DNA of 64,000 bases from Metabacillus niabensis (lineage in GTDB: Bacteria > Bacillota > Bacilli > Bacillales > Bacillaceae). Made by a program: the position numbers and the translations under genes. This document shows positions 43,093-54,376 of the stretch, one piece after another (the stretch's first letter is position 1; every line of letters begins with the position of its first letter). The notes under the pieces are model-generated. The model saw only the letters and a program-made list of their open reading frames with translations, made no database searches and was not told the origin of the DNA. The stretch is from assembly GCF_020524345.1 (NCBI RefSeq), contig NZ_JAIVLH010000008.1, forward strand, positions 124,001 to 188,000, read 5' to 3'.

Positions 43093-44306
43093 CCCATCAT
43101 TTTCTCTTCTGCTAACTTCATCTTGCCAGACATCTTTTCACCGTTTCGATAGTAGATCACTTCAACAGAGTCACCAACATCTTGATCATAGAGGACTTTT
43201 CGTAATTCAATAATATCCTTTACTTTTTCTCCTGCAAATTCTGTGATCACATCAAATTCCTGTAACCCGGCTTGAGCTGCTGGTGATACTGGAACAACAC
43301 TCATCACGATGACACCATCTGTAACATCTTCAGCTAGCTTTAATGTCTGCTCTTTATGGTAACTGGAAACCTCATTTAGCGATCTCATACCAATTCCTAT
43401 AAATGGACGTCTTACCTCGCTATATTTTTCAAGATCCTCGATAATTGGGATGGCATGATTTGCCGGGATCGATAGGCCGATACCTTCAACTGCTGATTGA
43501 GCTATTTTCATGGAATTAATTCCAATCACTTTTCCATCTAAGTTGATAAGAGCTCCACCGCTATTACCAGGATTAATGGCCGCATCTGTTTGTAGTACTT
43601 CTGCATTCCAATCTACCTGACCGTCTCCATTTTCATCAATAGGAATTGCTCTCTCTGTTCCTGAAATAATTCCTTGTGTTACGGAACCGGAAAACTGCAA
43701 TCCAAGTGGATTTCCAATGGCAATAACAGGTTCACCGGGCTTAACTGCATCTGAATCACCAAACTCAGCTACTTTCTTAATCTTTTCACTATCCACTCTT
43801 AAAACTGCTAAATCTGTTAAAGCATCACTACCTAAAATTTCAGCAGGGACTCTTGTTCCATCACTAAGACTGATTTCAACTTGTGAAGCTCCTTCAATAA
43901 CATGGTGATTTGTGACAACAAAGGCGTTTTTCCCTTCTTTTTTATAAATAACACCTGAGCCGGTACCAGCTTCACCTGTTTCATTCCAGAAACCGGCTTC
44001 CTGGAGATTGACAACACCTACAACTGCATCTGATACATTATCTACAATGTCTGTAATAGCTGAATTCACATTGACTGATACATTTTTGGTTAATCCAGTT
44101 TGATTATCAGTTCCATTTTCTTGTTCTGTTGCCTCTTCACCCAGTTCCATATCATACGGAACAATTCTGGACAGGGTAGGTATAGCAAAATACATGAGCA
44201 ATGCTCCTAATATTGCTCCGACGAATCCTGCTAAAAACCAGCCCCCACGGTTTCCCTTTTGCCTTTTAGCATTATAATTCTCATAATCTTGATCATAATA
44301 GCCCAT
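43086..44306 (-). CDS. htrC: HtrA-family membrane serine protease
   Basis: 406 residues from the ATG at 44306 ([10 protein letters not shown]). One N-terminal membrane helix (about 22-42) anchors an extracytoplasmic trypsin-like domain with the triad His in [10 protein letters not shown], Asp in TDLAVLRVD and Ser in [10 protein letters not shown], then a PDZ domain (about 300-395). Quality control of secreted proteins. It is the YycK/HtrC paralogue encoded after walJ. It shares the WalR regulon neighbourhood in Bacillus. Confidence 0.93.
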   Translation of the reverse strand: MGYYDQDYENYNAKRQKGNRGGWFLAGFVGAILGALLMYFAIPTLSRIVPYDMELGEEATEQENGTDNQTGLTKNVSVNVNSAITDIVDNVSDAVVGVVNLQEAGFWNETGEAGTGSGVIYKKEGKNAFVVTNHHVIEGASQVEISLSDGTRVPAEILGSDALTDLAVLRVDSEKIKKVAEFGDSDAVKPGEPVIAIGNPLGLQFSGSVTQGIISGTERAIPIDENGDGQVDWNAEVLQTDAAINPGNSGGALINLDGKVIGINSMKIAQSAVEGIGLSIPANHAIPIIEDLEKYSEVRRPFIGIGMRSLNEVSSYHKEQTLKLAEDVTDGVIVMSVVPVSPAAQAGLQEFDVITEFAGEKVKDIIELRKVLYDQDVGDSVEVIYYRNGEKMSGKMKLAEEKMMGS

Positions 44307-44411
44307 TATGCTCACCATTCCTTTCAAACACATTTTGAATAGTGTTTACCTAATCAACATTATTCTCTTGCTGTATGAAAATTAACCAAGATGATTGCGA
44401 TTTAATAAAAT

Positions 44412-45206
44412 TTAAATTGCTACAAGCGTAGTTGGGGTAGATGGGTCTGTATCATATAAGTCAAACTGTTCACCAGTGATAAAGCCTTTACCAGCTAATG
44501 TTTGCTCAACAGACATTCTCGCTAAATCCTTCATATTGTTATCTTTACTTAAATGAGCTAAATAAATTCGTTTTGTTGAATCACCGATTACATCCATCAT
44601 AGCTATTGCTGCGTCTTCATTTGAAACATGTCCCACATCACTTAAAATGCGTCGTTTAATGCTCCAAGGGTAGTGTCCCATTTGAAGCATTGAAACATCA
44701 TGATTGCTCTCAAAAACAAAGGCATCTGCATTGCGGATCGTGCCCTTCATTTTATCACTCACATAGCCTGTGTCTGTGATTAATGCAAGCTTCTTCCCCT
44801 CATGATGAAAGACGAAAAACATTGGCTCTGCTGCATCATGTGAAACACCAAATGATTCAATATCCAATGAACCAAATGATTTTACTGACCCTGTTTGAAA
44901 AACAAACTTTTGATCTGTTGAAATTTCTCCAATTAATCCATTCATCGCTTGCCATGTTTTTTCATTTGCATAAATCGGAAGCTTGTGTTTTCTGGCTAGC
45001 ACACCTAATCCCTTAATATGATCACTATGTTCATGTGTAACCAGAATACCTGAAAGATTTTTTATATCTCGACCTATTTGCTCAAATAAGTTTGTCATTT
45101 GTTTTCCGCTTAATCCTGCATCAACTAGAAATGCCTGACCATTTGCTTCAACATAAATCGCATTCCCCGTACTACCGCTTGCTAGGACACTAAACTGCAA
45201 GCTCAT
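44412..45206 (-). CDS. walJ: Metallo-beta-lactamase fold exonuclease WalJ
   Basis: 264 residues from the ATG at 45206 (SD GGAG). The metal site [12 protein letters not shown], followed by [10 protein letters not shown] and LAHLSKDN, is typical of YycJ/WalJ. It is a 5'-3' exonuclease-like protein implicated in coordinating cell division and replication and in mismatch repair in Bacillus. Intact. It follows yycI in the walRKHIJ operon. Confidence 0.93.
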   Translation of the reverse strand: MSLQFSVLASGSTGNAIYVEANGQAFLVDAGLSGKQMTNLFEQIGRDIKNLSGILVTHEHSDHIKGLGVLARKHKLPIYANEKTWQAMNGLIGEISTDQKFVFQTGSVKSFGSLDIESFGVSHDAAEPMFFVFHHEGKKLALITDTGYVSDKMKGTIRNADAFVFESNHDVSMLQMGHYPWSIKRRILSDVGHVSNEDAAIAMMDVIGDSTKRIYLAHLSKDNNMKDLARMSVEQTLAGKGFITGEQFDLYDTDPSTPTTLVAI

Positions 45207-45226
45207 ATTCGTCACTCCTCTATTCC

Positions 45227-46048
45227 CTATTCCGTTAACTGTAAAGGTTTCCCTTCTAAAGCATTCACATAGTAATCTTCTCTATCTTCATCTTCTTTTT
45301 CGACTATAAGATGCCAGGTCGGCGCTAATATTTGTTGGTTAGAAAGAGGGCTGTGGGTATAGTATCCATACTCTATCTTTACTACTTGACTATTTGGAGG
45401 TAAATAATTTTTATTATATAGCGCCTCAATTGCCTTTAAAGCAGTGATAGCTGCTTCTTTCTCTTCTACTTCTTTTATTTGTTCTAACATAGATTGCTCA
45501 TAGCTAATAATTTCATTATCTTCATTAAGATGCAAAACAACCATTCCGATATGATCATCTTCTGATTGAAAAATAGTTCGATTATTATAACTCTGAATAC
45601 ATATTATAGAATTCATTTCTTCATCTGTATACCAATAATGATACAGCTCACCAGAAATAATATTATCTTTCAGGAATTGTGTGATTTTACTCTCTGTGTT
45701 TACATCCGGCAATGGAAAAGGCTTATCCAATAACATAGTCAGTGTTCGAAATGATTGATCTTCTTCAAAATTTACATTAGGAAGTTCAATTGTTTGACCT
45801 TTCAGTTTTGCTACTTCTTCTATTGTAAAATCCTTACTTTTTGCTGTAATATAAAAGCTATTTTTAATATCATCGGGTAAGTCATCAGGGTATTCAATTC
45901 CCTCTGCATCCAGCCTTTCCTCAATCGTTGCTTCCTGAATAATCGTATAATCAGATTTATCTTGGAGCTCAAAGAATTCCATTGCTAAATAGATATCTAA
46001 GATTAGAAAGGCAAGGATAAAAATGGTCTTTGTTTTACTCCAATCCAC
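45227..46048 (-). CDS. yycI: WalK regulatory membrane protein YycI
   Basis: 273 residues from the GTG at 46048 (SD AAGGGGTG); [20 protein letters not shown] forms a single membrane helix followed by an extracytoplasmic domain. Together with YycH it restrains the WalK kinase. It overlaps the end of yycH by about 14 bp, so translation is coupled. Confidence 0.92.
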   Translation of the reverse strand: MDWSKTKTIFILAFLILDIYLAMEFFELQDKSDYTIIQEATIEERLDAEGIEYPDDLPDDIKNSFYITAKSKDFTIEEVAKLKGQTIELPNVNFEEDQSFRTLTMLLDKPFPLPDVNTESKITQFLKDNIISGELYHYWYTDEEMNSIICIQSYNNRTIFQSEDDHIGMVVLHLNEDNEIISYEQSMLEQIKEVEEKEAAITALKAIEALYNKNYLPPNSQVVKIEYGYYTHSPLSNQQILAPTWHLIVEKEDEDREDYYVNALEGKPLQLTE

Positions 46049-47378
46049 TTTTATCACCCCTTTGCTGGCCGTCTATTTTTAGAACTCTTCCATCTTTCAA
46101 TTCAACACACCAATATGGAGTAATTTTCACAAACCGTTGATCAGTATCTCCTCCTAGTTCATACATGATATACATATCTTTAACTTCCTTTATATCAATG
46201 GATGAGTCCTGGGATAGTGTATTAACCAATTCATGCCCCGACATTAGTGTTACTGTGTAATTATTTGTTGGTATGTTTTTCATAAGTTGATATGATGGAC
46301 GTTTATAAATAGATATTTCATTTTGACTCCATTGTTGAGAGATAATCGTTGGTCCGAAAAATTCCTCATCTGATTCAAATACAGGAATGGATTGGATAGA
46401 CATAATATATTTAATTTCTTGATTCAGCTCATTTATCTTATATAAAATATAATCATCTGTCCAACCACCATGATCATTTAGATAATCAATACTTTGGCTG
46501 ACAAGAGCACTGCTTTCAAGAAAGCTCGTATCTCTCAGTGTAGGATTCACGAATTCGACCTTATGTTCGCTTGAATAAAGATTTAGCTCCCTCCAGCTAT
46601 CTGTATAGCGATTTCTTAATGAATTGACATCTTGTTTTACATTTTGAGGATTACTAAATAATGCATTTTTAAAAGCAGATCCATCAATTTCATCTGTAAC
46701 ATATTCAAAGCTATCGACATTCACTTCATTCTCAGGTAATAAAATCTCAACATTGCCTTCTCCACCATAAGCAAAGAATGGAGATAATTCATTTCTTTGC
46801 TTATAAATGTCTGCGACAAACTCATTAGCATCTGTAAGATTAACAGAAGTTTCAACAATTTTTTGCGTATTACTTGACACAAAATATACCTTTTGAACTT
46901 CCTTTTCCTGTGGAACATTTAAATAGATTCGATCAAATGAAAGATCCAATGTTGATTCTGTCTCCCACTTAAACATTGCTGCAAATGTTTCAAAGGGAAT
47001 CACATCAAGAAATCGAAGTTCTATTTTAGCTTCATCATTCCCATGTACCCAACTTGTAAAGTCTTCCTTTGTAAAGGTACGGGAAATCCGGTCACTACTT
47101 AAACTATAATCCCATTTTTGCATTTCCGACCAGAGGTTATTTATATATTGATTATCAAACGTACTGTAATGTTGCTGAGATGTATGCAGAAATAGCTTAT
47201 TTGGTTTTATGGCCTGGTATAGCTCTCGTTCCTGATTACTAAGAGGAACACTTTCAACAAAACTATTATTTTGAAGTTCTTCAAAAGGCGGCTGTGAATT
47301 CCATAAATTCCATGTGAAAAATAAACTAATTCCAACTAGTATCGTTAATAGCACACTTTTTATTGACTCTTTATTCAT
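46035..47378 (-). CDS. yycH: WalK regulatory membrane protein YycH
   Basis: 447 residues from the ATG at 47378 (MNKESIKSVLLTILVGISLF), with one N-terminal membrane helix and a large outside domain. It acts with YycI to control WalK activity. Its start overlaps the walK stop codon region. Sequence is poorly conserved in general, so the call is partly from gene order. Confidence 0.9.
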   Translation of the reverse strand: MNKESIKSVLLTILVGISLFFTWNLWNSQPPFEELQNNSFVESVPLSNQERELYQAIKPNKLFLHTSQQHYSTFDNQYINNLWSEMQKWDYSLSSDRISRTFTKEDFTSWVHGNDEAKIELRFLDVIPFETFAAMFKWETESTLDLSFDRIYLNVPQEKEVQKVYFVSSNTQKIVETSVNLTDANEFVADIYKQRNELSPFFAYGGEGNVEILLPENEVNVDSFEYVTDEIDGSAFKNALFSNPQNVKQDVNSLRNRYTDSWRELNLYSSEHKVEFVNPTLRDTSFLESSALVSQSIDYLNDHGGWTDDYILYKINELNQEIKYIMSIQSIPVFESDEEFFGPTIISQQWSQNEISIYKRPSYQLMKNIPTNNYTVTLMSGHELVNTLSQDSSIDIKEVKDMYIMYELGGDTDQRFVKITPYWCVELKDGRVLKIDGQQRGDKSGLE

Positions 47379-49198
47379 TCCCACTCATCCTCTTGTTCCG
47401 GATTGTATGGCAGAGTAAAGAACACAGTTGTTCCTGAACCTTCCTTACTTTGTGCCCATATATCTCCTCCATGTGCTTGAACCATTTCCTTTGCAATCGC
47501 TAAACCTAAGCCTGTTCCTCCAAGCTTACGAGTACGAGCTTTATCAACACGGTAGAAACGATCAAAGATTTTATTTACACTATCCTTTGGAATCCCTACA
47601 CCTTCATCTCTCACACGGATTTGGATTTCTGATGGAAGTATATCAATGGTGAAGGTTACCTTTCCGCCTTCTGGTGAGTACTTCAATGCATTAGAAATGA
47701 TATTATCTAGCACTTGAGTAATTTTATCTGTATCTATCTCAACATAAAGAGGTTCTTTTGGGATATTCCGAATAAATGTTACATGTTGAGATATAGTCAT
47801 CTCAAATCGATCAATAATTTTCTGGAAGAAATCCGTAAAGTTAATCCAGTCTTTTGTTAATTGATAATCTGTTCGATCAAGCTTTGATAACTGTAATAAA
47901 TCATTGACTAGGCGAATCATTCGCTCGGTCTCTGTTTGGGTCACATGTAAAAACTGTGGTGCAATCTCTTGATCCTTCCATGCTCCATCTGCCAATGCTT
48001 CTAAATAACTTCTCATGGTTGTAAGAGGAGTACGCAACTCGTGAGATACATTAGCAACAAATTCTCTTCTTTCCTGATCAATCTTCTCTTGTTCTGTAAT
48101 ATCATACAAAACGGCAATTAAACCATCTGTTTTACCCATTTCTTTTTGAATAACAGAAAAGCTGACTCGTAAAATAAACGGGCGTTCAACTGTTCCTGTA
48201 TCCAATACCAGTGATTCTTGCTCCTCAATTAAGCTCTCGAATGTATACTCATCACTGATTCCCAGTAACTCTGTAATCGTAGCTTGCTGTACCGTTCCAC
48301 GTGAAACATTTAGCATTTCTAGTGCAGGATTATTAATTAGAATGACTCGACCCTCACGATTTGTTGCGATAACACCATCAGTCATATGAGCTATTACAGA
48401 CGCTAGTTTCTTTCGTTCCCCTTCTGTTGTTGCTTGTGCATCTTCCAGTTTTTCTGTTAAATAGTTAAAGGTAATCGCAAGTTGACCAATCTCATCTTCA
48501 CCATATACTTTTACTTTTCGCGAGAAATTACCATTGGCTAACTCGATTGCCTGCTTTCTCATATCAGACATTGGTCTAGTAATCGTTCTTGCCAAAAATA
48601 TACCCAGTGCTGCAGTAATTGCTAATGAAATCACAGTACCTGTCGCTAGTATTTTGTTTATAATACTCATTTGTTTAAAGACTTCTTCCATTGAGGCCAT
48701 AACATAAACTGCGCCAATTGTTTGGTTGTTATGGTTCACAGGAACTGTAATAATCCTAACACGGCTGTTTGTCTCGTTATGAAAGCCTAGTCCCGTATAA
48801 TCAAGTCCTACTAATGCACGACGAACAGACTCTAATGTTGTTTTCTTCCCTACAATATCCTGATTACTACTAGATGTGGCAACAACCGTTTTGTTTATAT
48901 CAATAACACGAACCTCTATGATCTCCTCAGTAAGGAAGTCCCGAAATATTGACATAATTTCACTGTTAACGGTCTTCCCATCTGTGTACTCTTTAGGATC
49001 TCGGGACATTTCCTGTTCGATATTATAAACCAACAGGCTAACTCGTTTTGTTAAGGAAGTCTCGAAGTTGGTTTTTAAGGATGTTTCCAATTCTTTCACA
49101 AAGTAAACACCAATAATTTGCATGGCTAACATGATTAGGAGTACGTAAACAGTAACAAACTTAAAATGAATAGATTGAAAAAACCTTACTCTCTTCAT
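47375..49198 (-). CDS. walK: Essential cell-wall sensor histidine kinase WalK
   Basis: 607 residues. Two membrane helices (about 10-30 and 184-203) flank an extracellular PAS-like domain. A HAMP (about 204-256), a cytoplasmic PAS (about 262-370), HisKA with phosphoacceptor His in FVANVSHELRTPLT, and HATPase with N box DNIISNALKYS, DEGVGIP and GTGLGLAIAKEM follow. It phosphorylates WalR to tune peptidoglycan hydrolase expression. The coding sequence contains a parS-like site. Confidence 0.97.
   Translation of the reverse strand: MKRVRFFQSIHFKFVTVYVLLIMLAMQIIGVYFVKELETSLKTNFETSLTKRVSLLVYNIEQEMSRDPKEYTDGKTVNSEIMSIFRDFLTEEIIEVRVIDINKTVVATSSSNQDIVGKKTTLESVRRALVGLDYTGLGFHNETNSRVRIITVPVNHNNQTIGAVYVMASMEEVFKQMSIINKILATGTVISLAITAALGIFLARTITRPMSDMRKQAIELANGNFSRKVKVYGEDEIGQLAITFNYLTEKLEDAQATTEGERKKLASVIAHMTDGVIATNREGRVILINNPALEMLNVSRGTVQQATITELLGISDEYTFESLIEEQESLVLDTGTVERPFILRVSFSVIQKEMGKTDGLIAVLYDITEQEKIDQERREFVANVSHELRTPLTTMRSYLEALADGAWKDQEIAPQFLHVTQTETERMIRLVNDLLQLSKLDRTDYQLTKDWINFTDFFQKIIDRFEMTISQHVTFIRNIPKEPLYVEIDTDKITQVLDNIISNALKYSPEGGKVTFTIDILPSEIQIRVRDEGVGIPKDSVNKIFDRFYRVDKARTRKLGGTGLGLAIAKEMVQAHGGDIWAQSKEGSGTTVFFTLPYNPEQEDEWE
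48293..48308. promoter_or_regulatory. parS-like site within walK
   Basis: CGTTCCACGTGAAACA matches the parS consensus TGTTNCACGTGAAACA in all defined positions but the first. Bacillus chromosomes carry several origin-proximal parS sites, some inside genes. It lies 31 kb from the site in the element. Confidence 0.75.
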
Positions 49199-49202
49199 AT
49201 CT

Positions 49203-49910
49203 TTAATCCTGTTCTGATTGCTTTAAGTAATAGCCTACTCCACGTCTAGTTACGATCCAGGTCGGATGGCTCGGATTATCTTCGATTTTTTCCCTTAAGC
49301 GTCGAACAGTGACATCGACTGTTCTTACATCACCAAAATAATCATAGCCCCATACTGTTTGTAATAGATGCTCACGTGTCATAACCTGTCCAATATGTTG
49401 TGCGAGATAATGAAGCAACTCAAACTCACGATGTGTTAATTCAATTGTTTCTCCTCTTTTTGATACAACATAAGCGTCAGGATGTATAACAAGTGATCCA
49501 ATTGAAATTTCGTTTGAAGCACCTTTTGCTTCATTTGAATCATTCGCTTGCTGTCTACGTAAGTTTGCTTTTACCCTAGCCAATAATTCCCGTGTACTAA
49601 ATGGCTTTGTTACATAATCATCAGCACCTAATTCCAGACCGAGTACTTTATCAATCTCTGAGTCCTTTGCGGTTAACATAATGATTGGCATTTCATGTTT
49701 TTTTCTCACTTCTCGACAGACTTCCATTCCATCTTTGTTTGGTAGCATAATGTCCAGTAAGATAAGATCAGGATTTATTTCTTCAACCATTTCTATTGCC
49801 TGGTTTCCATCATATGCACAGTAAACCGCATACCCTTCTTTTTTAAGGTTAAATTGTAAAATATCTGCAATCGGTTTTTCATCATCTACAACTAATATCT
49901 TCTTTTCCAT
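49203..49910 (-). CDS. walR: Essential response regulator WalR
   Basis: 235 residues, OmpR/PhoB type. Receiver domain with phosphoacceptor Asp in [13 protein letters not shown] and Lys in [13 protein letters not shown]-binding winged helix (about 135-232) with [12 protein letters not shown] and [19 protein letters not shown]. It is the first gene of walR-walK-yycH-yycI-walJ-htrC. It controls autolysins and wall synthesis. Intact and canonical. Confidence 0.97.
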   Translation of the reverse strand: MEKKILVVDDEKPIADILQFNLKKEGYAVYCAYDGNQAIEMVEEINPDLILLDIMLPNKDGMEVCREVRKKHEMPIIMLTAKDSEIDKVLGLELGADDYVTKPFSTRELLARVKANLRRQQANDSNEAKGASNEISIGSLVIHPDAYVVSKRGETIELTHREFELLHYLAQHIGQVMTREHLLQTVWGYDYFGDVRTVDVTVRRLREKIEDNPSHPTWIVTRRGVGYYLKQSEQD

Positions 49911-50106
49911 ATTCTCGCCCCTTTAATTTATATATTCCATATATTTATCTTACGTTTGATTTCGAAGTATTAAGGATATGTGATCATCACATCTATTTAA
50001 ATGTACCATGTTCAAAGAATAGAATCATCTTTTTCAAAGATTCCCTTCTATATTTTAGTTTATTATAGGTTTACCTGTGGTATAAAAATAATAATAACTT
50101 AAATAG

Positions 50107-50152
50107 AAAAAAGGGACTGACCTAAATAGTAAGTGTGTCAGACCCTTTCTAT
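50107..50152 (-). terminator. Terminator of the M23 peptidase gene
   Basis: AAAGGGTCTGACAC / GTCAGTCCCTTT stem with an imperfect loop on the minus strand, followed by TTTTTCTATTT. It starts 8 bp after the stop. Confidence 0.75.
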
Positions 50153-50159
50153 CATTTTA

Positions 50160-51602
50160 TTATAAATAGTCTTGAGGATTTTTGAGGTTTCCATCTTCAT
50201 AAACTTCAAAGTGAAGGTGAATTCCAGTCGAATTTCCTGTTGACCCCATCACACCCAGCTTCTGTCCTTGTGATACAACTTGTCCTACACTGACAGAGAT
50301 CGAGCTCAAATGTGCATAAACAGTTCTCATTCCGTTGTTATGATCAATGACAACTTTATTCCCATAACCGCCATTATATCCTGCTGATATAACCGTTCCG
50401 TTATCCGCTGCTTTTATTGTACGATCACTAGGTCTTGCTATGTCAATTCCCTTATGTAGCTTGCCCCATCGCTGTCCAAGTCCACTGGAAATATAACCAC
50501 CTACTGCCGGCCATGCCAGATCACCGGTGCCTCTTGAAGGAATGACCTTCGTACCTTTTATAATAATTTCGTTTAATGATTCCTTTAGTACTTTTTCAGA
50601 TAATATCTCTTGCTTAATCTCAGAACCGTTTTGTTTTGTCATACTATAATGAATCAAGCTTTCTCCATCTACACCTTCTTGAGAAACTTTCTCTTCTCCC
50701 TTAGGCATGGAGTCGTCTTCTTTTATTTCAGTTTTATAGGCAATCGTTTCCTTCTCAGAAACTTCCTCTTTCACTTGCACCATTACAAATGGCTGTAACT
50801 CAGTTACATTTAAAAATTCACCTGGTTTGATAACCGAGTCTTCTTTAAGTTCTGGATTAAGTTCTAATAGCTCTTCAAGAGAAAGATCATGTTTAGATGC
50901 AATTTCTCCAAGAACATCATTCTCCTGCACCTCATATTTCTTGTCAATAGGGGTTCCTTTTTCTAGGAGATTTAATCCTTGCTCAGAAGTCATAATCTTA
51001 TTAGGTAATACTTTTTTGGTTTCCATTGTAACATCTTCTGTAAATGAAACCTCGGTAATGCGGGATTGCCCTTCTTCAAGTGCAGGTAATGGTTGATTTA
51101 CTTGACGAGAAGCTAATTCATCTAAAGCTTCCTTTGGAACAAATTTCTGTTTATATTCTTCTAACACCTTCTCAGCATTAGAATGGTCTTGAAAAGCTGC
51201 GACTTCTTGACCATTGATGCTCAAGACAGTCCCTTCCACTACAACATCAAGCTCTTTTTCCAAATTTCCCACAACTTCTGCATTATTAAAAACAGGTCGG
51301 AACATTTTTTCAGGAATGATCTCAATATCTTCGACTGTTAGTTGAAAATCTTTATATTTATCTATTACTTTATTAATTTTTGATGTACTAAGCTCTTCTA
51401 TAACATCTTGATTATCAACTGTCCCCATATACTTACCCTCATGATAGATATGGTAAACAGACACTAAAGAATCTTCAGCTTGAGCATGAACCCCAAAGAG
51501 TAAGGTCGTCACTAAAACCATACCCATAGTAAGCTTTTTAAAAGGTGAACGCTTTTCGACTGGTTTTCCTTCATTCAGCGCTCTAAAAGAACGTTTAAAC
51601 AA
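50160..51602 (-). CDS. Secreted M23 peptidoglycan endopeptidase with LysM and G5 domains
   Basis: 480 residues. An N-terminal signal (about 24-42, ending VHAQA), an unknown domain (about 45-215), LysM (about 223-268, KYEVQENDVLGEIASKHDLS), G5 (about 270-350, ETIAYKTEIKEDDSMPKGEE), then the LytM/M23 metallopeptidase (about 375-478) with zinc ligands HKGIDIA, and HLHFEVY. Cuts peptide bridges in peptidoglycan. It is placed between walR and the tRNAs, as in other Bacillus; it has its own terminator. WalR control is plausible, but I see no clear WalR box. Confidence 0.92.
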   Translation of the reverse strand: MFKRSFRALNEGKPVEKRSPFKKLTMGMVLVTTLLFGVHAQAEDSLVSVYHIYHEGKYMGTVDNQDVIEELSTSKINKVIDKYKDFQLTVEDIEIIPEKMFRPVFNNAEVVGNLEKELDVVVEGTVLSINGQEVAAFQDHSNAEKVLEEYKQKFVPKEALDELASRQVNQPLPALEEGQSRITEVSFTEDVTMETKKVLPNKIMTSEQGLNLLEKGTPIDKKYEVQENDVLGEIASKHDLSLEELLELNPELKEDSVIKPGEFLNVTELQPFVMVQVKEEVSEKETIAYKTEIKEDDSMPKGEEKVSQEGVDGESLIHYSMTKQNGSEIKQEILSEKVLKESLNEIIIKGTKVIPSRGTGDLAWPAVGGYISSGLGQRWGKLHKGIDIARPSDRTIKAADNGTVISAGYNGGYGNKVVIDHNNGMRTVYAHLSSISVSVGQVVSQGQKLGVMGSTGNSTGIHLHFEVYEDGNLKNPQDYL

Positions 51603-51825
51603 TGGTATTTCCTCCTAAATCTATTAAGTAGAGCACGTTTAAACGCCTACTACTCCGAATTTACTCTTAAATACCGACAAAATTCACGTCATTTTACCCT
51701 TTACTAATTTAACACAGAATCTTTAATCGTACGGTTATTTCATCAAATTGTAATACTACTGTATTATTGGATACAATTTTTGGTTATATTGTCGTATCAT
51801 GGCATACTAAATTTTTTCCAAAAGA

Positions 51826-51857
51826 AAAGACATGAATCTTTAGATTCATGTCTTTTG
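51826..51857 (-). terminator. Terminator of the tRNA cluster
   Basis: AAAAGACATGAATC TTTA GATTCATGTCTTTT is a perfect 14-bp stem directly after tRNA-Phe on the minus strand, with a T-run from the stem's 3' end. Confidence 0.9.
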
Positions 51858-51859
51858 AG

Positions 51860-51932
51860 TGGCTCGGGACGGAATCGAACCGCCGACACATGGATTTTCA
51901 GTCCATTGCTCTACCAACTGAGCTACCGAGCC
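51860..51932 (-). tRNA. tRNA-Phe (GAA)
   Basis: 73 nt; acceptor stem GGCTCGG/CCGAGCC, D arm TAGCTCAGTTGGTAGAGCA, anticodon loop CTGAAAA (GAA), T loop GGTTCGATTCC. The discriminator A is followed by CTC, so CCA is added after transcription. Last gene of the four-tRNA operon. Confidence 0.97.
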
Positions 51933-51933
51933 A

Positions 51934-52113
51934 TACTAAGTATACGGCTTCCACTAAGCTTCTAATCTCTTCGTCAGCTCCATTGCTTACATCCTCACGT
52001 ATGGTCATACGCTCCGGTGCTCGCTCAGTCGCTTCCTCGACCTTCTCGCTTATTGAAACCCTCTTACTCTTAAATTAATATCCACTAGTAAAGTTCAAAA
52101 CATACTATGTAAA
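51934..52113. other. Spacer between tRNA genes with repeat-like sequence
   Basis: 180 bp that resembles repetitive intergenic Bacillus sequence (CATCCTCACGTATGGTCAT, then CGCTCCGGTGCTCGCTCAG) rather than a gene. Its GC content is higher than flanking spacers. Confidence 0.35.
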
Positions 52114-52190
52114 TGGCGGTCCGGACGGGACTCGAACCCGCGACCTCCTGCGTGACAGGCAGGCATTCTAACCAACTGAACTACCGGACC
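52114..52190 (-). tRNA. tRNA-Asp (GTC)
   Basis: 77 nt with encoded CCA; acceptor stem GGTCCGG/CCGGACC, anticodon loop CTGTCAC (GTC), D arm TAGTTCAGTTGGTTAGAAT, T loop GGTTCGAGTCC. Confidence 0.97.
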
Positions 52191-52222
52191 AATTTCTATA
52201 TATATATGTTACATGTAAATAA

Positions 52223-52297
52223 TGGTGACCCATACGGGATTCGAACCCGTGTTACCGCCGTGAAAGGGCGGTGTCTTAACCGCTTGACCAATGGGCC
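52223..52297 (-). tRNA. tRNA-Glu (TTC)
   Basis: 75 nt with encoded CCA; acceptor stem GGCCCAT/ATGGGTC, anticodon loop CTTTCAC (TTC), T loop GGTTCGAATCC. Confidence 0.97.
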
Positions 52298-52317
52298 ACT
52301 GTTTTCTTAAAAAACAA

Positions 52318-52393
52318 TGGTGAGCCATGAAGGACTCGAACCTTCGACCCTCTGATTAAAAGTCAGATGCTCTACCAACTGAGCTAATGGCTC
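52318..52393 (-). tRNA. tRNA-Lys (TTT)
   Basis: 76 nt with encoded CCA; acceptor stem GAGCCAT/ATGGCTC, anticodon loop CTTTTAA (TTT), T loop GGTTCGAGTCC. First intact gene of the cluster. Confidence 0.97.
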
Positions 52394-52515
52394 ATTTTAT
52401 AATGAGAAGTACAATCTAGTTTTTCTGCTTGTTTCAGACACCCAAATCTCAGAAAGCTTATTCAAGGAGCATCTCGATTTGTATGCTGGAGTAACGCTTC
52501 GCAGTTTATTCGATC

Positions 52516-52563
52516 GTGCTCTACCAACTGAGCTAAGGCTCATTTTCATAAATGAGAAGTACA
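52516..52563 (-). pseudogene. Truncated copy of the tRNA-Lys 5' half
   Basis: TGCTCTACCAACTGAGCTA then AGGCTCATTTTC repeats the first ~25 nt of tRNA-Lys and its upstream leader (52368-52413), with small changes. The rest of the tRNA (anticodon and T arms) is replaced by unrelated sequence. It is either the 5' leftover of a deleted tRNA gene or a partial duplication. Confidence 0.65.
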
Positions 52564-52654
52564 CTTGCTAAAACATTCTGTCTTAACAGGACGAGATCTA
52601 TCATATCATCATATAAACTACTTTACAATATGTTTTTGTAAAAAAATTATTTTT

Positions 52655-52690
52655 TTATAAAAATAAAAGAGGAGGGATAAATATCCCTCC
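52655..52690 (-). terminator. Terminator of purA
   Basis: GGAGGGATA TTT ATCCCTCC hairpin followed by TCTTTTATTTTTAT on the minus strand, 8 bp after the stop codon. Confidence 0.9.
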
Positions 52691-52697
52691 ATTATCC

Positions 52698-54008
<1,311 letters not shown>

Positions 54009-54057
54009 CTATTCAAACATGTATATTTTAACAATCACAGAATTGAAAGTCAATGTA

Positions 54058-54101
54058 AATACGAACAATATTAAAAAGAATCACTGTATTTGTTCGTAAA
54101 T
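54058..54101. promoter_or_regulatory. Inverted PurBox pair (PurR site) upstream of purA
   Basis: AAATACGAACAAT (54057-54069) and, on the other strand, ATTTACGAACAAAT (about 54090-54103) form an inverted pair with about 20 bp between, as in PurR control regions of Bacillus. Lies about 75-120 bp upstream of the purA ATG. Confidence 0.75.
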
Positions 54102-54221
54102 TCAATACATATGTAGAAAGAATCTTTCTACTCTGTTTTTTTAATTGTTTTTTAAACCCAGGTCTAGTGTTTCCAATTAAATATAAATACATTAGGAAAA
54201 CTTGAGTTATTATCAAATTCT

Positions 54222-54312
54222 ATAAGAAAAGCGCGACGTCATGTCGTATTGACTGCACTTGCACTTTCTGTGCGATCTAAGACTAGGCGCTAGAGCTAGA
54301 CACCTGCCCTAA
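54222..54312. repeat. Interspersed Bacillus repeat (full-length, diverged)
   Basis: Begins AAGAAAAGCGC and ends GGCGCTAGAGCTAGACA, the ends of a short non-coding repeat widespread in Bacillaceae intergenic regions. The middle is diverged. The ends GAAAAGCGC and GCGCT are partly complementary and could fold. Confidence 0.6.
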
Positions 54313-54343
54313 TTCAAAAACTTATGCTTTCTTATCTGTATAC

Positions 54344-54376
54344 AAAAAAGGAGATCGCTCTATGCAATCTCCTTTT
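54344..54376 (-). terminator. Terminator of the replicative helicase gene
   Basis: AAAAGGAGATTGC / GATCTCCTTTT stem-loop and T-run on the minus strand, overlapping the stop codon of the helicase gene. Confidence 0.85.

Noticed and set aside
43368-43382. Another AAACCTCATTTAGC sequence resembling the att inner arm
   Set aside because: It lies in conserved htrC coding sequence, lacks the rest of the core, and is outside the element.
51780-52310. Open frames across the tRNA genes
   Set aside because: Their sequences are translated tRNA genes and spacers, a common false call.
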